A DNA stretch of 64,000 nt from Anisodus tanguticus (GCA_034509755.1 CM067542.1:23131001-23195000), one strand, 5' to 3'; counted from the stretch's first letter, positions 47,302-59,446 are shown. Notes: a model not told the origin generated them from the sequence alone. Made by a program: numbers and translations.

Positions 47302-48238
47302 TTCGTCTGTGAAGGCCTCTTCAAAGTGAACATCATGTATATATTACGTAAAAGCAATAATATTGAAGCCTCTTCATCTTACTTTCTTGAGTCCTCTAAT
47401 TTATGGCATCATAGATTAGGACATGTCAACTACAAATCCATCCAAAGATTGGTAAAGTTGGAGTTGTTGCCATCTATCGACGTAAACCCTCAACATAAGT
47501 GTGAGGTGTGCGTAGAGGCAAAACTCACAAAGCTTCCTTTTCGATCCGTCGAAAGGAATACCGCTCCTCTTAAACTTATTCACACAGATATATGTGATTT
47601 GAAGTTTGCACAAACTAGGGGGAACAAGTACTTTGTGACATTCATTGATAATAGCACAAGGTATTGTTACCTTTACTTGTTGAAAAGTAAGGATGAAGCC
47701 TTTGAAGCGTTCTGATGTTACAAAGCAGAAATTGAGAACCAACTAAGCATGCAGATTAAATCCATTCGTAGTGATAGAGGGGGAGAATATGTAGCGTCAT
47801 TTGAGAAATATTATGCCCAAGAAGGCATTGTTAATCAAACGATGGCTCCATACTCACTTCAATCGAACGGTGTGGTGGAACGTAAGAACCGCAGTGAAGG
47901 AAATAATGAATGCCTTGCTCATCAATTCCGGTCTTCCCCAAAACTTGTGGGGAGAAGCTGTCATTACCGCTAATACGATTCTTAACAGAGTCCCACATAA
48001 GGGTAAGGACAAAACTCCATATGAATCATGGAAGGGAAAGAAACCCACCTATAAATATTTAAAGGTGTGGGGTTGTACGGCAAAGGTTGAAGTACCCAAG
48101 CCAAAGCAGGTCAAGATTGGGCCTAAGACTGTAGATTGCATATTCATCGGATATGCAAATAATAGTAATGCTTATCGCTTCTTAGTGGATAAGTCAGATA
48201 TTCCAGATATCCACGGGGGTACAATCAAGGAATGCTAA
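47302..48238 (+). pseudogene. pol: Copia-D integrase (degenerate)
   Basis: Pre-integrase LWHHRLGHVNYKSI and CEVCVEAKLTKLPF, then core motifs HTDICDLKF, FIDNSTRYCYLYLL, RSDRGGEYVASF and NGVVERKNR, show the D, D, E triad. A TGA at about 47713 and a frameshift near 47890 break it. The C-terminal part (47801-48238) has ANTILNRVPHKGKDKTPYES and CIFIGYANNSNAYRFLV. Confidence 0.84.
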
Positions 48239-50023
48239 ATTCTTTGAAGGTACCTTTCCTAGAAAGAAAAAAGACATAACCTCTCGCAAACGAAGTTATG
48301 AACAAAGCTCTCAGGAACCGGGAGTCGTTGGCGGCCCGGATCTAGATGGTTCATATCTAGTGGATCTCGAAGTGGCTGAATATGCAGAATCTAGTGTTCC
48401 AGATTCTCAAAACTTGGAGACTCCAGAGATGGAATTAAGGAGAAGTAAAAGGGCCAGGAAGGATAAATCCTTCGGTCCTGACTTTGTAGATTATATGGTT
48501 AATGATGAACCAAGGACAATTGCTGAAGCATTGTCAACTCCAGAGGCACCGCTCTGGAAAAAAGCTATTGAGAGTGAAATAGGCTCCATTCTGCATAACC
48601 ATACTTGGGAGTTGGTTGATCTTCCTCCGAAAAATAAACCGTTGGGTTGTAAGTGGATACTCAAACGGAAGTATAATGCAGATGAGTCTATAGATAAGTA
48701 CAAGGCCAGGCTGGTAGTCAAGGGCTATCGGCAGAAAGAAGGTCTTGACTACTTTGACACATACTCTCCGGTATCTCGGATGACGTCCATACGGGTATTC
48801 ATTGCAATCGCAGCTTTGAGTGACTTTGAGATACATCAAATGGATCTGAAGACAGCCTTCCTAAATGTTTATTTGGAAGAATAAATTTATATGGACCAAC
48901 CCGAGGGGTATGTTGTTCAAGGGCAAGAGAAGAAAGTCTATCGGCTTGTCAAATCTCTGTACGGGCTAAAATAAGCCTCGAAGCAATGGTACAAAATATT
49001 TGATAGTACTCTACTATCGAAGGGTTTCGCCATTAATGAATATGACAAATGTGTCTACATGAAAGGTAACTCTGACTCGTTTGTTATGATATGTCTGTAT
49101 GTAGACGATATGTTGATCACATGGAGCAATCCTAGCATAATTCTAGAGACTAAGAACATGTTGAAACAATGCTTCGACATGAAGGATATGGGTATCGCAG
49201 ATATCATCTTAGGGATAAAAATCTCTAAGACGTCTGACAGACTAGTCTTATCTCAGTCTCACTACATCGAGGATGTTTTGAGAAAGTTTGAGATGTTAGA
49301 CAATTCACCTATAAAGTCACCAATGGATAGAAATCAAAAGCTTGATAAAAATCGTGGTGCACCCATATTCCAACAACAATATGCTCAGGTGATTGGCAGT
49401 TTGATGTACATAACAAACTGCACCTGACCTGATATTGCTTATGCAGTTAACAAGTTGGCTAGGTTTACCCGTAATCCGAGTAATGATCACTGGAAGACGT
49501 TGAATCGGGTACTTCAATACATGAAATACACGCTAACTTATGGGATGCATTATTCGAGATATCCAACTGTACTAGAGGGGTACAATGATGCAAACTGGAT
49601 ATCTGACATAGAGAACACCAAGTCCACCAGTGGGTATGTATTTACAATTGGTGGTGGAGCTGTGTCTTGGAAATCCTCTAAGCAAACTTGCATCGCCCGA
49701 TCCACGATGAAATCGAGTTTATCACTTTAGACAAAGCAGGAGAAGAAGCTGAGTGGCTTCACGACTTCTTAGAGGATGTTCCTTGTTGGAACAAACCCGT
49801 ACCTTCTATAATGATCCACTGCGACAGCCAGTCGGCTCTAGAAAGGGCACGAAATTCTATGTACAACGGCAAGTCTCGTCATATTTGACGGAGACATAAG
49901 ACCGTTAGGCAGCTGATCACCACGGGTATAATATTCATTGATTACATAAAGTCAAAGGATAGCATAGCTGACCCACTGACAAAGGGCTTACCCAAGGATC
50001 AGATGTTCTGCATGTCTAGGTGA
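48239..50023 (+). pseudogene. pol: Copia-D reverse transcriptase and RNase H (degenerate)
   Basis: 48360-48884 has HTWELVDLPPKNKPLGCKWI, ARLVVKGYRQKEGLDYFDTY and QMDLKTAFLNVYLEE, then TAA. RT continues with YVDD at 49098-49109. Stops occur at about 48972 and 49425. RNase H covers 49455-50023 (YNDANWISDIENTKSTSGY, HCDSQSALERARNSMYNG, ADPLTKGLPKDQ), ending at TGA 50021-50023. Single-base lesions separate the blocks. Confidence 0.84.
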
Positions 50024-50641
50024 ATGGGCTTAAAACCCAAAGTATAAGGACCAATACGGTGGTAACCCAACCTTACTGATTGGAGATCTCAGGAATTAGG
50101 TTCAATGGGAAAACTAAGCTGTAAAAGTTCAGTTGATCGCTTCGGTGGAAGCATGATCACTTCGGATAGTGATTTCTGTGAAGAAACACCAAATCCATAG
50201 CCGTTCCCGTGATAGACTATAAGTGTTATCTGCAGTGTGGGTGAAGGTTAAGTTTCCAAAACCTTTAATGATCCTCACCGGTTGAGGTTAGGTTTGGGGA
50301 AATTTTTAATGGTTCCTAACACTTGTAAAGTGGGGTATAGCGGGATACCTTGTAGGAGACCACCTATTTAAGTGCGAGGACAGGCCGCCTCAAATGAACG
50401 CACTTAAGAAACCAAGAAGTATCCACGGCCACAACGGACAAAACATTACGAAGAACTGAGTAGATGAAGTTGTTGTGTCGGTACCGTTGACTTGGCTTAC
50501 ACTAAATACTGACGGTTCAAGACATCACGTTCACCGCGCAGTAAGTCCGATGGTATTCAACTATGGAAGGTTCATAGCGTATGCTACCTATCCAGATGCA
50601 ACATCGGTCCGCTGAAAGATTGCTAGAAAATGCACCATGTG
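50024..50641 (+). other. Copia-D untranslated 3' tail
   Basis: About 600 bp without coding signal, equivalent to the Copia-B tail. The bases before the 3' LTR (AGAAAATGCACCATG) do not form a clear polypurine tract. Confidence 0.6.
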
Positions 50642-51559
50642 TGTTGGAAATTTACTAAATGTGGAAATAAGTATATCCCATTAATTTATGACTTGAACAA
50701 TTGGGCCCGCACATCGGAAACGTCGTTTCCACACATATGCACAAATAGTGCCAAGTATCGCAAATTTCATTAGTGAAAGAGATATTGGTACGTATGTAAT
50801 ACGTTTGAGACATAGAATTATGGACGGTTATTGGCCAAATGACAAAGTATTCCACGTTGGTAAATGAAGGAAGAAGTGTACAAAGTGTAAAATGAAATGA
50901 GTCGGAAATTGCCGCGGAGCCGTGAAGGGCCGCGACGCAAATTGGTCGGTCGGCCCTGCGGAGCCGCGACGGCGATTCACGGCGTCGCGGGGCTTCGGAG
51001 GCGGGATGCAGCGACGGGAAGTTGGAAAAATCTGACGTTTGGGCTGGTTTTGGAGCATTGATTCTCCATTACTTGCCATATGAATTCAACCATTATTTGG
51101 CTGAATGTAACCCCTCAATCAAGTGCAATTTCATGGCTATTGAAGGCCATTAGTTAGCTAGTTGAGGGGTCTTCTCCTTACACTATAAATTGAGGCATTT
51201 GGCTCAATTAAAAGACACTACACTCAACACTTAGAAAATACTCCAGATTTTCTGATTTCATATTCTTCCTCTCTAGCAAAGTCACTATACTCAAAGTTCT
51301 TTAAGAGTAACACTTAAGTTTCCTTTGCTCACTTGTTAAAGTTGTTGTTGTATCTTGGGAGACTATTGCTCAACACCGTAAGAGGAGATATACGAGGCAA
51401 TCTTGTCTTAAAGACAGAGTGCCATCACTTGACTCAGCAAATCACACAAGCAGTTTGTTAAGGTTTTGATTTCCAGTTTTATTGTAATAGTTTGTTTATC
51501 CTTTCTACTATTGTATTAGTTACTTACTTCCCGTTCCCTACAACAATTGTATCCAAACA
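50642..51559 (+). repeat. Copia-D 3' LTR
   Basis: 918 bp from TGTTGGAAAT to CCAAACA, with TATAAAT at 51184-51190. It is near-identical to the 5' LTR outside the GC-rich block (about 50915-51030). Confidence 0.87.
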
Positions 51560-51564
51560 CTAAA

Positions 51565-52227
51565 TAGCTAAACAAATAATTTATTTTCTATAGTCTTCGC
51601 TTTGAAGTAAACTATTGAGTGTAAATTTTGCAAACAAGAAAACTTTTTCCAAATTTTAAGAACAGTTATATGATATAAAAATGCATCTGTTATGAACTTC
51701 TAAACTTATTTTCCGCCAACAAGTGTCAATACTTGCTCTATAATTGAGCTTAGAATCTATATATCTTTCTTCCTAGGGTGTGAGATAAAGATCTTGTTTT
51801 ATTTGCAAAAGAAACATGTGAGTTTGAACCAAATAAAAGAATAAAAGGTGCAGAAAATTCTAAATCATGCCTCTAAAAAATGCTAGTATTAGTTTTATAG
51901 GGCCAATAATATTTATGCCCGTGACTGACAATAACTTCTGTTCTTTCTCTATTCCCACCTGTATTGGACCTTCTTCTGATTTGAGTCCTTGAATGTTAGT
52001 CTGATGTTTTTCTCTTCTTATATTTTCCCTATATTATAGATTATTGGTCAAAGACGATTTTATAATTTTTAACTAATGTGTAAGTAGTATGAGGGTATTC
52101 CGATAACAGACGTTGAAACTTTTTATTTATCTATGTATTTGATAAATATCGAAAGTGTTTATAAGTCAGTCAACAACATAAATTGAAACAATCAACTTAC
52201 GACTTTTCAGCTATACATAATTTGATT
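51565..52227. other. Intergenic, no gene seen
   Basis: AT-rich sequence between Copia-D and Copia-F with no recognised motif. Confidence 0.65.
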
Positions 52228-52454
52228 TGTAAAAGACCGATACACACGTGTATATAATGGTCCAATTTGGACTCCACAAATTATAATTTATGTATAATTG
52301 TAATTATGATATTAGTCTTATACTAGGAAAATGTATTAGAATTAGAGTAGGAAAAGGTAGAATTATTTTTCTATATTTTTCATATTTAGGAGTTGTATAT
52401 TTGTATATATATCTCTCATTATCAATGAAAATAATCAAGAGATTATTAATTTCA
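52228..52454 (+). repeat. Copia-F 5' LTR
   Basis: 227 bp from TGTAAAAGACC to AATTTCA, followed at 52455 by the PBS TGGTATCAGAAG. Confidence 0.88.
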
Positions 52455-52466
52455 TGGTATCAGAAG
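52455..52466 (+). other. Copia-F primer-binding site
   Basis: TGGTATCAGAAG, tRNA-Met type, same as in Copia-E. Confidence 0.82.
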
Positions 52467-52618
52467 TCTAGGGCTAAAATACCTTCTCTCCAAAACTTCC
52501 GTTGCCCCCTTCTTTTCTCGGTTTCCGTGACCTACTCTCGGATTCCGTGAATTTTTTTTCTCCTCCTCTATTCCCAAATTTTCTTCCAAATCCCTAATTC
52601 ACCTATTGTTCTTTCGTA

Positions 52619-53590
52619 ATGTCTACGTCAAAGAACATGTTTCATCCTACCCTTACAGTTTCCAATATCAAGAACCATATCCCTATTGTTCTTGAAATGG
52701 AAAACGTCCAATACGCGACGTGGGCGGAATTATTCAAAGTTCACGCTCACATCAAATCCTCCATCACATCATCCCATCGGTCATAGGAAAGAAGAAGGTG
52801 TCTGCCCCGGAGGATGACCCGGTGTTATGGACAACCTTTGATGCTACCGTTCTACAGTGGATATATTTCACCATCTCTACAGACCTCTTGCAGACGATTA
52901 TTGAGCCCGACGCCCCAACAATGGAAACTTGGAATAGGGTGTGTGATATTTTCCAAGACAACAAAAATTCTTGTGTTGTCACTCTTGAGCAGGAATTTTC
53001 CCATGTTAACATGGAAGATTTTCTGAACGTCTCGGCCTATTGTAAAAGGCTGAAGGAATTGGCGGATCAACTCTGAAACGTTGGTGCGCCCGTTACCAAT
53101 GATCGTTTTATTCTTCAAATGGCTGTAGGCCTATCCGAGGCATATAATGGAATTGGGACACTACTTCATCAAAGTAATCATCTCCCACCATTTTATCACG
53201 CTCGTTCCATGCTCACGTTGGAAGAGGTCGCTTTGGCTAAGAAAACAGCTACCGGAGAAAATTCCGTCATGATGATGGCCATGTCTGACGACCCTCACTC
53301 ATTCTCCGAAAATTCAGGCAAAAACGGTACCAACGGTGGTGGCAAAAAGGGCAAAATTCAAAAGATAATGACAAGAACCGCGGTGGCAGTCGCGGTGGTA
53401 ACAGCGGCGGTGGTGGTGGATGGAAAAGTGGTAGCGATAGTAGTGGCCGAAGCCTTGGGCCTCCTGGCCATGGGGCTGGGCCAGTGGCCATTGGCCCATC
53501 AACCCTTACTTTCCACCGACGCCATATTCTGGAAACTGGGCCCAATTCCAGTCAGCTTCCAGGCCCAGTTTCCCGGTCCAGAATAATGCA
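52619..53590 (+). pseudogene. gag: Copia-F gag (degenerate)
   Basis: The ATG at 52619 opens MSTSKNMFHPTLTVSNIKNH. A frameshift near 52750 leads to the core 52720-53076 (HVNMEDFLNVSAYCKRLKEL), with a TGA at 53074. It resumes at 53119 (GLSEAYNGIGTLLHQSNHLP) and passes into a Gly/Asn-rich and then frameshifted tail. No CCHC knuckle is visible. Confidence 0.82.
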
Positions 53591-53699
53591 TCACGATCTA
53601 GTGTTGGGCCGAGGTAGCAGGCAGGCCTGCTTGAGCTGAGGCCTCAGCATGCCTTCACTGCTGCGGGCCCATCTCTGGTCCCGACACTTACAGATATTG

Positions 53700-54617
53700 A
53701 GGCCACAATGCATACACTTGGATTAAATCCCCCGGATGCAAATTGGTACATGGACACCGGAGCCACTTCTCATATGACGTCCGCACAAGGTAATCTCTCG
53801 TCTTATTTCAATTTGAGCAAGAATCGTGGAATTATTGTTGGTAATGGCAACTCAATTTCAATTCGTGGTTATGGTCATACGAATTTGTCTCCCCCACATC
53901 CACCTCTAGTCTTGAAAAATGTTCTTCATGCCCCTAACTTAATTAAAAATTTAGTGTCTATCAGAAATTTCACCACTGATAATTGGGTCTCTGTTAATTT
54001 TGATCAGTTTGGATTTTCTATGAATGATTTCAAGACGGGGATACCTCTAATGAGATGCAATAGTAGGGGGAGCTTTATCCAATCACCACCATTTCCACGA
54101 GTCAAGTCATACCTTCTACCTTTGTCGTTCTTGCTCCTTCCTTGTGGCATGCACGTTTGGGTCATCCGGGGTCATCTATTATTTCTTCTCTGCATAAAAA
54201 TAATTTTATTACTTATAAGGGTACGCGTAGTACTCCACTTTGTCCTTCTTGTCCATTAGGTAAACATGTTAGATTACCGTTTGTAGCCTCTACTTCTCAT
54301 ACTTTGATGTCTTTTGACATTATTCATAGTGATTTATGGACATTTCCCGTTTTAAGTTCTTTGGGTCATCGTTATTATGTCTTATTCTTGGATGATTATT
54401 CTAATTTTTTGTGGACCTTTCCTTTATCTAAAAAGTCTCAAGTCTTTTACACATTCTTAAAAGTTAGAGCATTCATCCGTACCCAATTCGAACGGGAAAT
54501 TAAAAATATTCAATGTGATAATGGTAGGAAATATGATAATGGGCCATTTCGAGAGTTTTGTGACACTAATGGCATATCTTTTTGGTTTTCTTGTTCACAT
54601 ACGTCCTCACAAAATGG
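53700..54617 (+). pseudogene. pol: Copia-F protease and truncated integrase
   Basis: Protease NWYMDTGATSHMTSAQG has an intact DTGAT loop (about 53740). After a frameshift near 54110 the pre-integrase WHARLGHPGSSIISSL and CPSCPLGKHVRLPF follow. The core has SFDIIHSDLWTFPVLSSLGH, LDDYSNFLWTFPLSKKSQV and IQCDNGRKYDNG. At about 54617 the sequence jumps from HTSSQNG to the proline-rich linker (PPSSPYPPADP), so the catalytic Glu and the C-terminal half are deleted relative to Copia-E. Confidence 0.83.
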
Positions 54618-54740
54618 GGCCCAACCCCCCAGTTCTCCATATCCACCAGCAGACCCACTGTCTGCTGGCCCCACAGATCTCATACACAGTACCGCGGAAC
54701 GGCCCAGTTCCGTGGTTGCTTCAAGTTCTCGGCCAGCAGG

Positions 54741-55046
54741 ACTATGCTTAACAATAAAACACTCTGAAAAGCCCACATACGGCGAAAACTTTTTGTTGCC
54801 ATTGGAAAAAGAATAAGTCCCGCTCCTATTAACATAGGGACTGGAAGTGGAATGAAAGGTATGATCCACGCATATTCATATGTCTGTTCCATAAAAAAGT
54901 TTTAATTCTTAATTAATTGTTTCCGATTCACCGGATCTTACCTCTTTTGAAAGGAGTCAATAAAAAGTCAAAATATGGACTAACTTAAACTAATTTAAAA
55001 CTTAAATCGAATTTTATATTCTTACTTATTCTGAGTTTAGTTCTTG
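54741..55046 (-). other. ndhF: Plastid DNA insert (NUPT): ndhF 5' end and upstream region
   Basis: Minus-strand 54892-54740 encodes the first 51 residues of plastid NADH dehydrogenase subunit 5 (NdhF): MEQTYEYAWIIPFIPLPVPM and then TKSFRRMWAFQSVLLLSIV. The reading frame has no stop or gap. The AT-rich part to about 55040 is consistent with the ndhF upstream spacer. The 10-bp sequence GGCCAGCAGG flanks the insert (54731-54740, 55047-55056). Removing one copy plus the insert restores the AGPLPAG-type linker of Copia-E. NdhF itself is a membrane subunit of the thylakoid NDH complex; this copy is a non-functional nuclear fragment. Confidence 0.88.
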
Positions 55047-55099
55047 GGCCAGCAGGCCCACTGCCTGCTGGCTAGTTCAAAATAATTCATCCACCACCC

Positions 55100-56106
55100 C
55101 AAAACCCATCCCCCACCATCTCGAGTCAAGGGCCCGTCACTCGTAACCAACGTGGTATTTTTAAACCAAAACGACATTTTAATCTAAATTCTAATGTCAC
55201 TAAATCACCCCTACCACGTAACCCAGTGTCTCTTCTTCATGACCAAAATTAGAAATTGGTCATGGATGACGAATATAATGCTCTTATTGAAAATAAGACG
55301 TGGGAGTTGGTGCCCCGTCCACCCGATGTTAATATTATTCGGTCTATGTGGATTTTTACTTATAAAGAAAATTCTGACGGTTCTTTTGAGAGGCATAAGG
55401 CCCGTCTTGTAGGTGATGGTAAAACACAACAGGTTGGCGTGGATTGTGGAGAGACATTTAGTCTAATGGTCAAACCGGCTACCATTCGCAATGTGCTTAG
55501 TCTAGCTCTCTCAAAAGCATGTCCCATTCACCAGCTGGATGTGAAAAATGCTATCTTACACGGTGATCTTAAGGAGACAGTATACATGTATCAACCCTTG
55601 GGTTTTAGGGACCCCAATTATCCTCATCATGTCTGTTTGCTGAAGAAGTTCTTGTATGGGCTTAAGCAAGCCCCACGAGCTTGGTATAAAAGGTCTGCAG
55701 ATTATGTATCTACAATTGGGTTTTCTCATAGCAGGTTTGATCATTATCTGTTCATCTATCGGCGCGGTACTTCTCTGGCATACATTCTGTTATATGTTGA
55801 TGATATTATATTAACTACCTCATCAAAATTCTACGCAAATCTATCATGTCCCTTCTCAGTTTCGAATTTGCTATGAAAGACTTGGGGGCCTTGAGCTATT
55901 TTTTAGGCATATCTGTCACTCGTCATACAAGTGGTCTATTTTTATCACAGAAAAAGTATGCGGCCAAGATTATTGAGAGAGCTGTCATGTCATCTTGTAA
56001 GCCTACTTCTACTCCGATTGATACAAAACTGAAGTTGAGTGCTACGTCTAGCACACCATTCGAGGATCCCACCCATTATCGTAGTCTTGCAATGGCTCTT
56101 CGGTAA
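55100..56106 (+). pseudogene. pol: Copia-F reverse transcriptase (degenerate)
   Basis: 55256-55876 has NKTWELVPRPPDVNIIRSMW, ARLVGDGKTQQVGVDCGETF, QLDVKNAILHGDLKETVYMY and LLYVDDIILTTSS (YVDD at about 55793-55804). A frameshift near 55850 leads to FAMKDLGALSYFLGISVTRH and on to a TAA at about 56104. Confidence 0.85.
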
Positions 56107-56700
56107 CTTACTTTCACGAGACCAGCTATTACTTATGCAGTACAGCAGGTGTGTTTATTTATGCATGATCCGCGGATTGAGCACATGCATGAGCTCAAAC
56201 GCATTATACTATACATACATGGCACACTTGATTTTGGATTGCATTTATATCCGTCCTCCGTCTCTACTCTTGTGTCATATACAGATGCTGATTGGGGTGG
56301 CTGTCCAGATACCAGACATTCGACATCTCGTTATTGTATGTTCCTTGGGGATAACTTGGTCTCTTGGTCGGCTAAACGCCATGCTACTTTATCATGATCC
56401 AGTGCGGGGGTCGAGTATCGAGGGGTAGCCAATGTGGTGTCTAAGTCATGTTTGCTACGTAATCTTCTACTATAGCTACAGTTTCCAATTCAGAAAGCTA
56501 TATTGGTTTACTGTGATAATGTGAGTGCAGTCTATCTTTCTGGAAATCCGGCCCAACATCAGCGCACTAAACATATCGAGATGGACTTTATCTGGAAAAG
56601 GTAGCTCGTGGACAAGTACGCGTTCTCCATGTTCTTCGCGATAGCAGATTGCAGACATATTTACTAAGGGTCTTCCCTTGGTTCTATTTGAAGATTTTAG
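56107..56700 (+). pseudogene. pol: Copia-F RNase H (degenerate)
   Basis: 56149-56397 has YTDADWGGCPDTRHSTSRYC and ends at a stop after HATLS. Downstream, shifted frames encode the remainder up to the IADIFTKGLP-like end near 56670. Confidence 0.78.
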
Positions 56701-56737
56701 GGACAGTCTCAGCATACGTCAACCGCCCAATATGATT

Positions 56738-56744
56738 GCAGGGG
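56738..56744 (+). other. Copia-F polypurine tract
   Basis: GCAGGGG directly before the 3' LTR start TGTAAAAG; short. Confidence 0.6.
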
Positions 56745-56971
56745 TGTAAAAGACCGATATACACGTGTATATCATGGTCCAATTTGGACTCCACAAATTG
56801 TAATTCGTGTATAATTGTAATTATGGTATTAGTCTTGTACTAGGAAAATATATTAGAATTAGATTAGGAAAAGGTAGAATTATTTTTCTATATTTTTCAT
56901 ATTTAGGAATTGTATATTTGTATATATACCTCTCATTATCCATGAAAATAATTAAGGGATTATTTCTTTCA
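56745..56971 (+). repeat. Copia-F 3' LTR
   Basis: 227 bp, same length as the 5' LTR, ending TTTCTTTCA. Confidence 0.88.
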
Positions 56972-56978
56972 ATTTGAT

Positions 56979-59446
56979 AAAAAAGTATTTTATTCTTAAT
57001 ATCTTTTGTAATCTATAAAATATGTTTCACAAAGAGAAGCCTAGCTTCCTCGATCCATAATCTATTTTCTCATTCATCCTTTCCATGATAATTAGATGCT
57101 GCATATTTTTATTAATTTTAAGAGCATTTAAGTCATTTTAATCGGAAATATGTTTATCAGTACTCTTTTTACCAAATATATTAATAGGTTATTACAGGTT
57201 TAAACGCTTTTATTAAACAGAGTAGTAATTACTTATTTATAAAATTTAATTCATATTAATATTCAAACAAGCATGCGTATCAGTTACTTTCAACTAGTTA
57301 AGTTAAAAACTTTAACGGATATATATCACGAACATGTATATATAATATGAGTGATCTACTGCGACGGGTGACACAAGAAGTGTCAACCAGAATGTCATTT
57401 TCTCAAGATTGGATGTGAACTATTATTTCGACCATAAATCACTTCATTAATATCTCTAACGTTTTCTAGGCTGAGTTGATGTCTCAAACGCACCTAAAAG
57501 TTTAGAAGAGAATTATTGACTGTGCAAAATTGTACAATAAATGAATCAACAAGAGAATTATTGATTGATTATAATTTAACGTTAATCATTATTTCCTTCA
57601 TATCAAAAAGAGTATTTACTTAACCTTTATTTTTTTGTTCAAAAAGAGTGTTCATTTACCAAATCAAGAAAAATTTAACCTTATGTTTCCACATTTATCC
57701 TTATTAAGTTTTAGGTGCCCAAATCCTAATACCTATTTAATTAGGAGAATTTTAATAAAATCACCTTTATTTTACCTAGAAATTAGTATTTTCTTAAAGG
57801 GTGCAAATAATTAAGTGGATACTCTTTTTTATCTAGAGGTAGTATAATCATAACTAGAAAGAAAGGAGAGTTAGTAGAAAATAGAGTTTTTTTTCCTGGG
57901 TTATTGATAGAAGGAAAATAAAAAGGACTAACCAATGCAACAAGAATCCTCCTTGTTCTGAGTCAAGTCTTTTTCATGACAGCCATGGCTTGTCTATCAT
58001 AATTGGAATTTTCCTATCAAACAAATTCACATAATGCATTTTCTTTGACATTCACAGACTCACAACCCAACATTTTGATCTTATGCCCAACATTTTTTTT
58101 TTTAAGGATTTATGAATAATTTTAGGAATTCTCTTTTTAGGTTTCTCAACTACCGTCAAATGGGCAACTTGAATTGAATTTGTGCGAATCAAAATAGATT
58201 ACGTTAAAATGAAAAAACATTAGTGACTTTACATGATTTGTAGTGAATAAAGGTATGTTACTTTAATGTTAAAAAATAGTTTTGTGACTGTAATGTTATA
58301 CAATAGATAAAGTTTTATAACTTTAATTCTATAGTTAATTATGTTCAGTACCATACGTGAAATTGACTCAAATAAAATTACTAAATAGGTGTTTGATAAA
58401 GAAAACTTCAAATCATCCAACAATTAAGCACGAAATCCTTCACAAAATTTAAGTGAAATCAACCTGATTTGTCACTTAACTTGAGTATGAAGAATTACTA
58501 TATGCCGTAGGATGAATTCTCACATAAGCTATAAAAGCATAAGAACATTAGAAATATATTGGATGTTCCAAAAAAAAAAAGTTTTGATATCTAGCTGTAC
58601 AGTGAAGGAGACATGATCAAAACTTAGTATTATTCAATACTTAAAATTCAGTACTTTATTAGTATGATTCTTTGCCTATAACGCGTTTAGAGAAACTAGT
58701 TCTGCGGCAATGCCAGAGTTGAAAATCTTGATTTTCCTCTTTTAAAGCAGTATACATTTTTTTTTTCACGCAGTATACAAATTCGAAATACTGAAAAATA
58801 TGGAAATTAAAGGATTATTAAGTACATTTTCTTTTTTAACGTAAACAAAATGGATAGTGTAATAGTAATATTTTTTTCTTGTTTCTTAAAGAGTTAAGAA
58901 AGTGAGAAAGTAGGACAAATTAAAGTACATATGATAGGTGAGGAGGTTCCAACAAATATTTTATTATGGTTTCTGAGGAGTCAAGATTCTAAAATCCAGA
59001 GTGATTTTCATGTGGCTCTTCTTTCATTAATATTATATGTGACCACATCTTAACCAACCAAAAAAAATAAAAATGTGACCACATACGACACTTCTTACAT
59101 CCTTTTAATACTATACTCTTCTTGGTATTCTCTTCTTTTTTTTTGTGCTTTTTGTGAATCTATGATGAATCTTAGATTATTTTATCTCATTTTACAATTG
59201 GACCTGGCCCTTCTGTTATTATTCAGTGTAAAATAACTGTATTCATAAGTAGCCATATTTGTCTAAATTGTAGAGTAAACAAGCTTAATGTAGTAGTTCA
59301 TTAATTATTTTTTCAGAGCCATGGCTTGTCATATGACTCTAAATTTTGTACATATACATGTGAAAAGAAGTATAAATATCTTTATATACCAAATGCTCGA
59401 AAATAATTAGTACATCTTGATTTCTCGTTCTACTTGAAGTTAGATA
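56979..59446. other. Intergenic, AT-rich, no gene seen
   Basis: About 2.5 kb with only short open frames and simple A/T tracts. No element ends were recognised. Confidence 0.65.

Larger units (their letters stand above)
44894..51559 (+). mobile_element. Copia-D, Ty1/copia retrotransposon (plus strand)
   Basis: Flanked by the duplication CTAAA (44889-44893, 51560-51564). Long LTRs (953 and 918 bp) enclose gag, protease, integrase, RT, RNase H and a 600-bp untranslated tail. It is related to Copia-B by Gag (FKRWQQKMLFYLT) and RNase H (SMYNGKSRHI) sequence. It retains the longest open Gag in the window but has stops throughout pol. Confidence 0.88.
52228..56971 (+). mobile_element. Copia-F, Ty1/copia retrotransposon (plus) with plastid insert
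   Basis: Paired 227-bp LTRs, PBS and PPT. The proteins are close to Copia-C and -E. The flanks share ATTTGAT (52220-52226, one base before the left LTR, and 56972-56978), an imperfectly placed target duplication. Part of integrase is deleted near 54617, and a plastid fragment lies at 54741-55046. Stops and frameshifts are present. Confidence 0.87.

Noticed and set aside
54680..54892. A functional ndhF gene
   Set aside because: Only the first 51 of several hundred codons are present, and the frame then runs into copia sequence.
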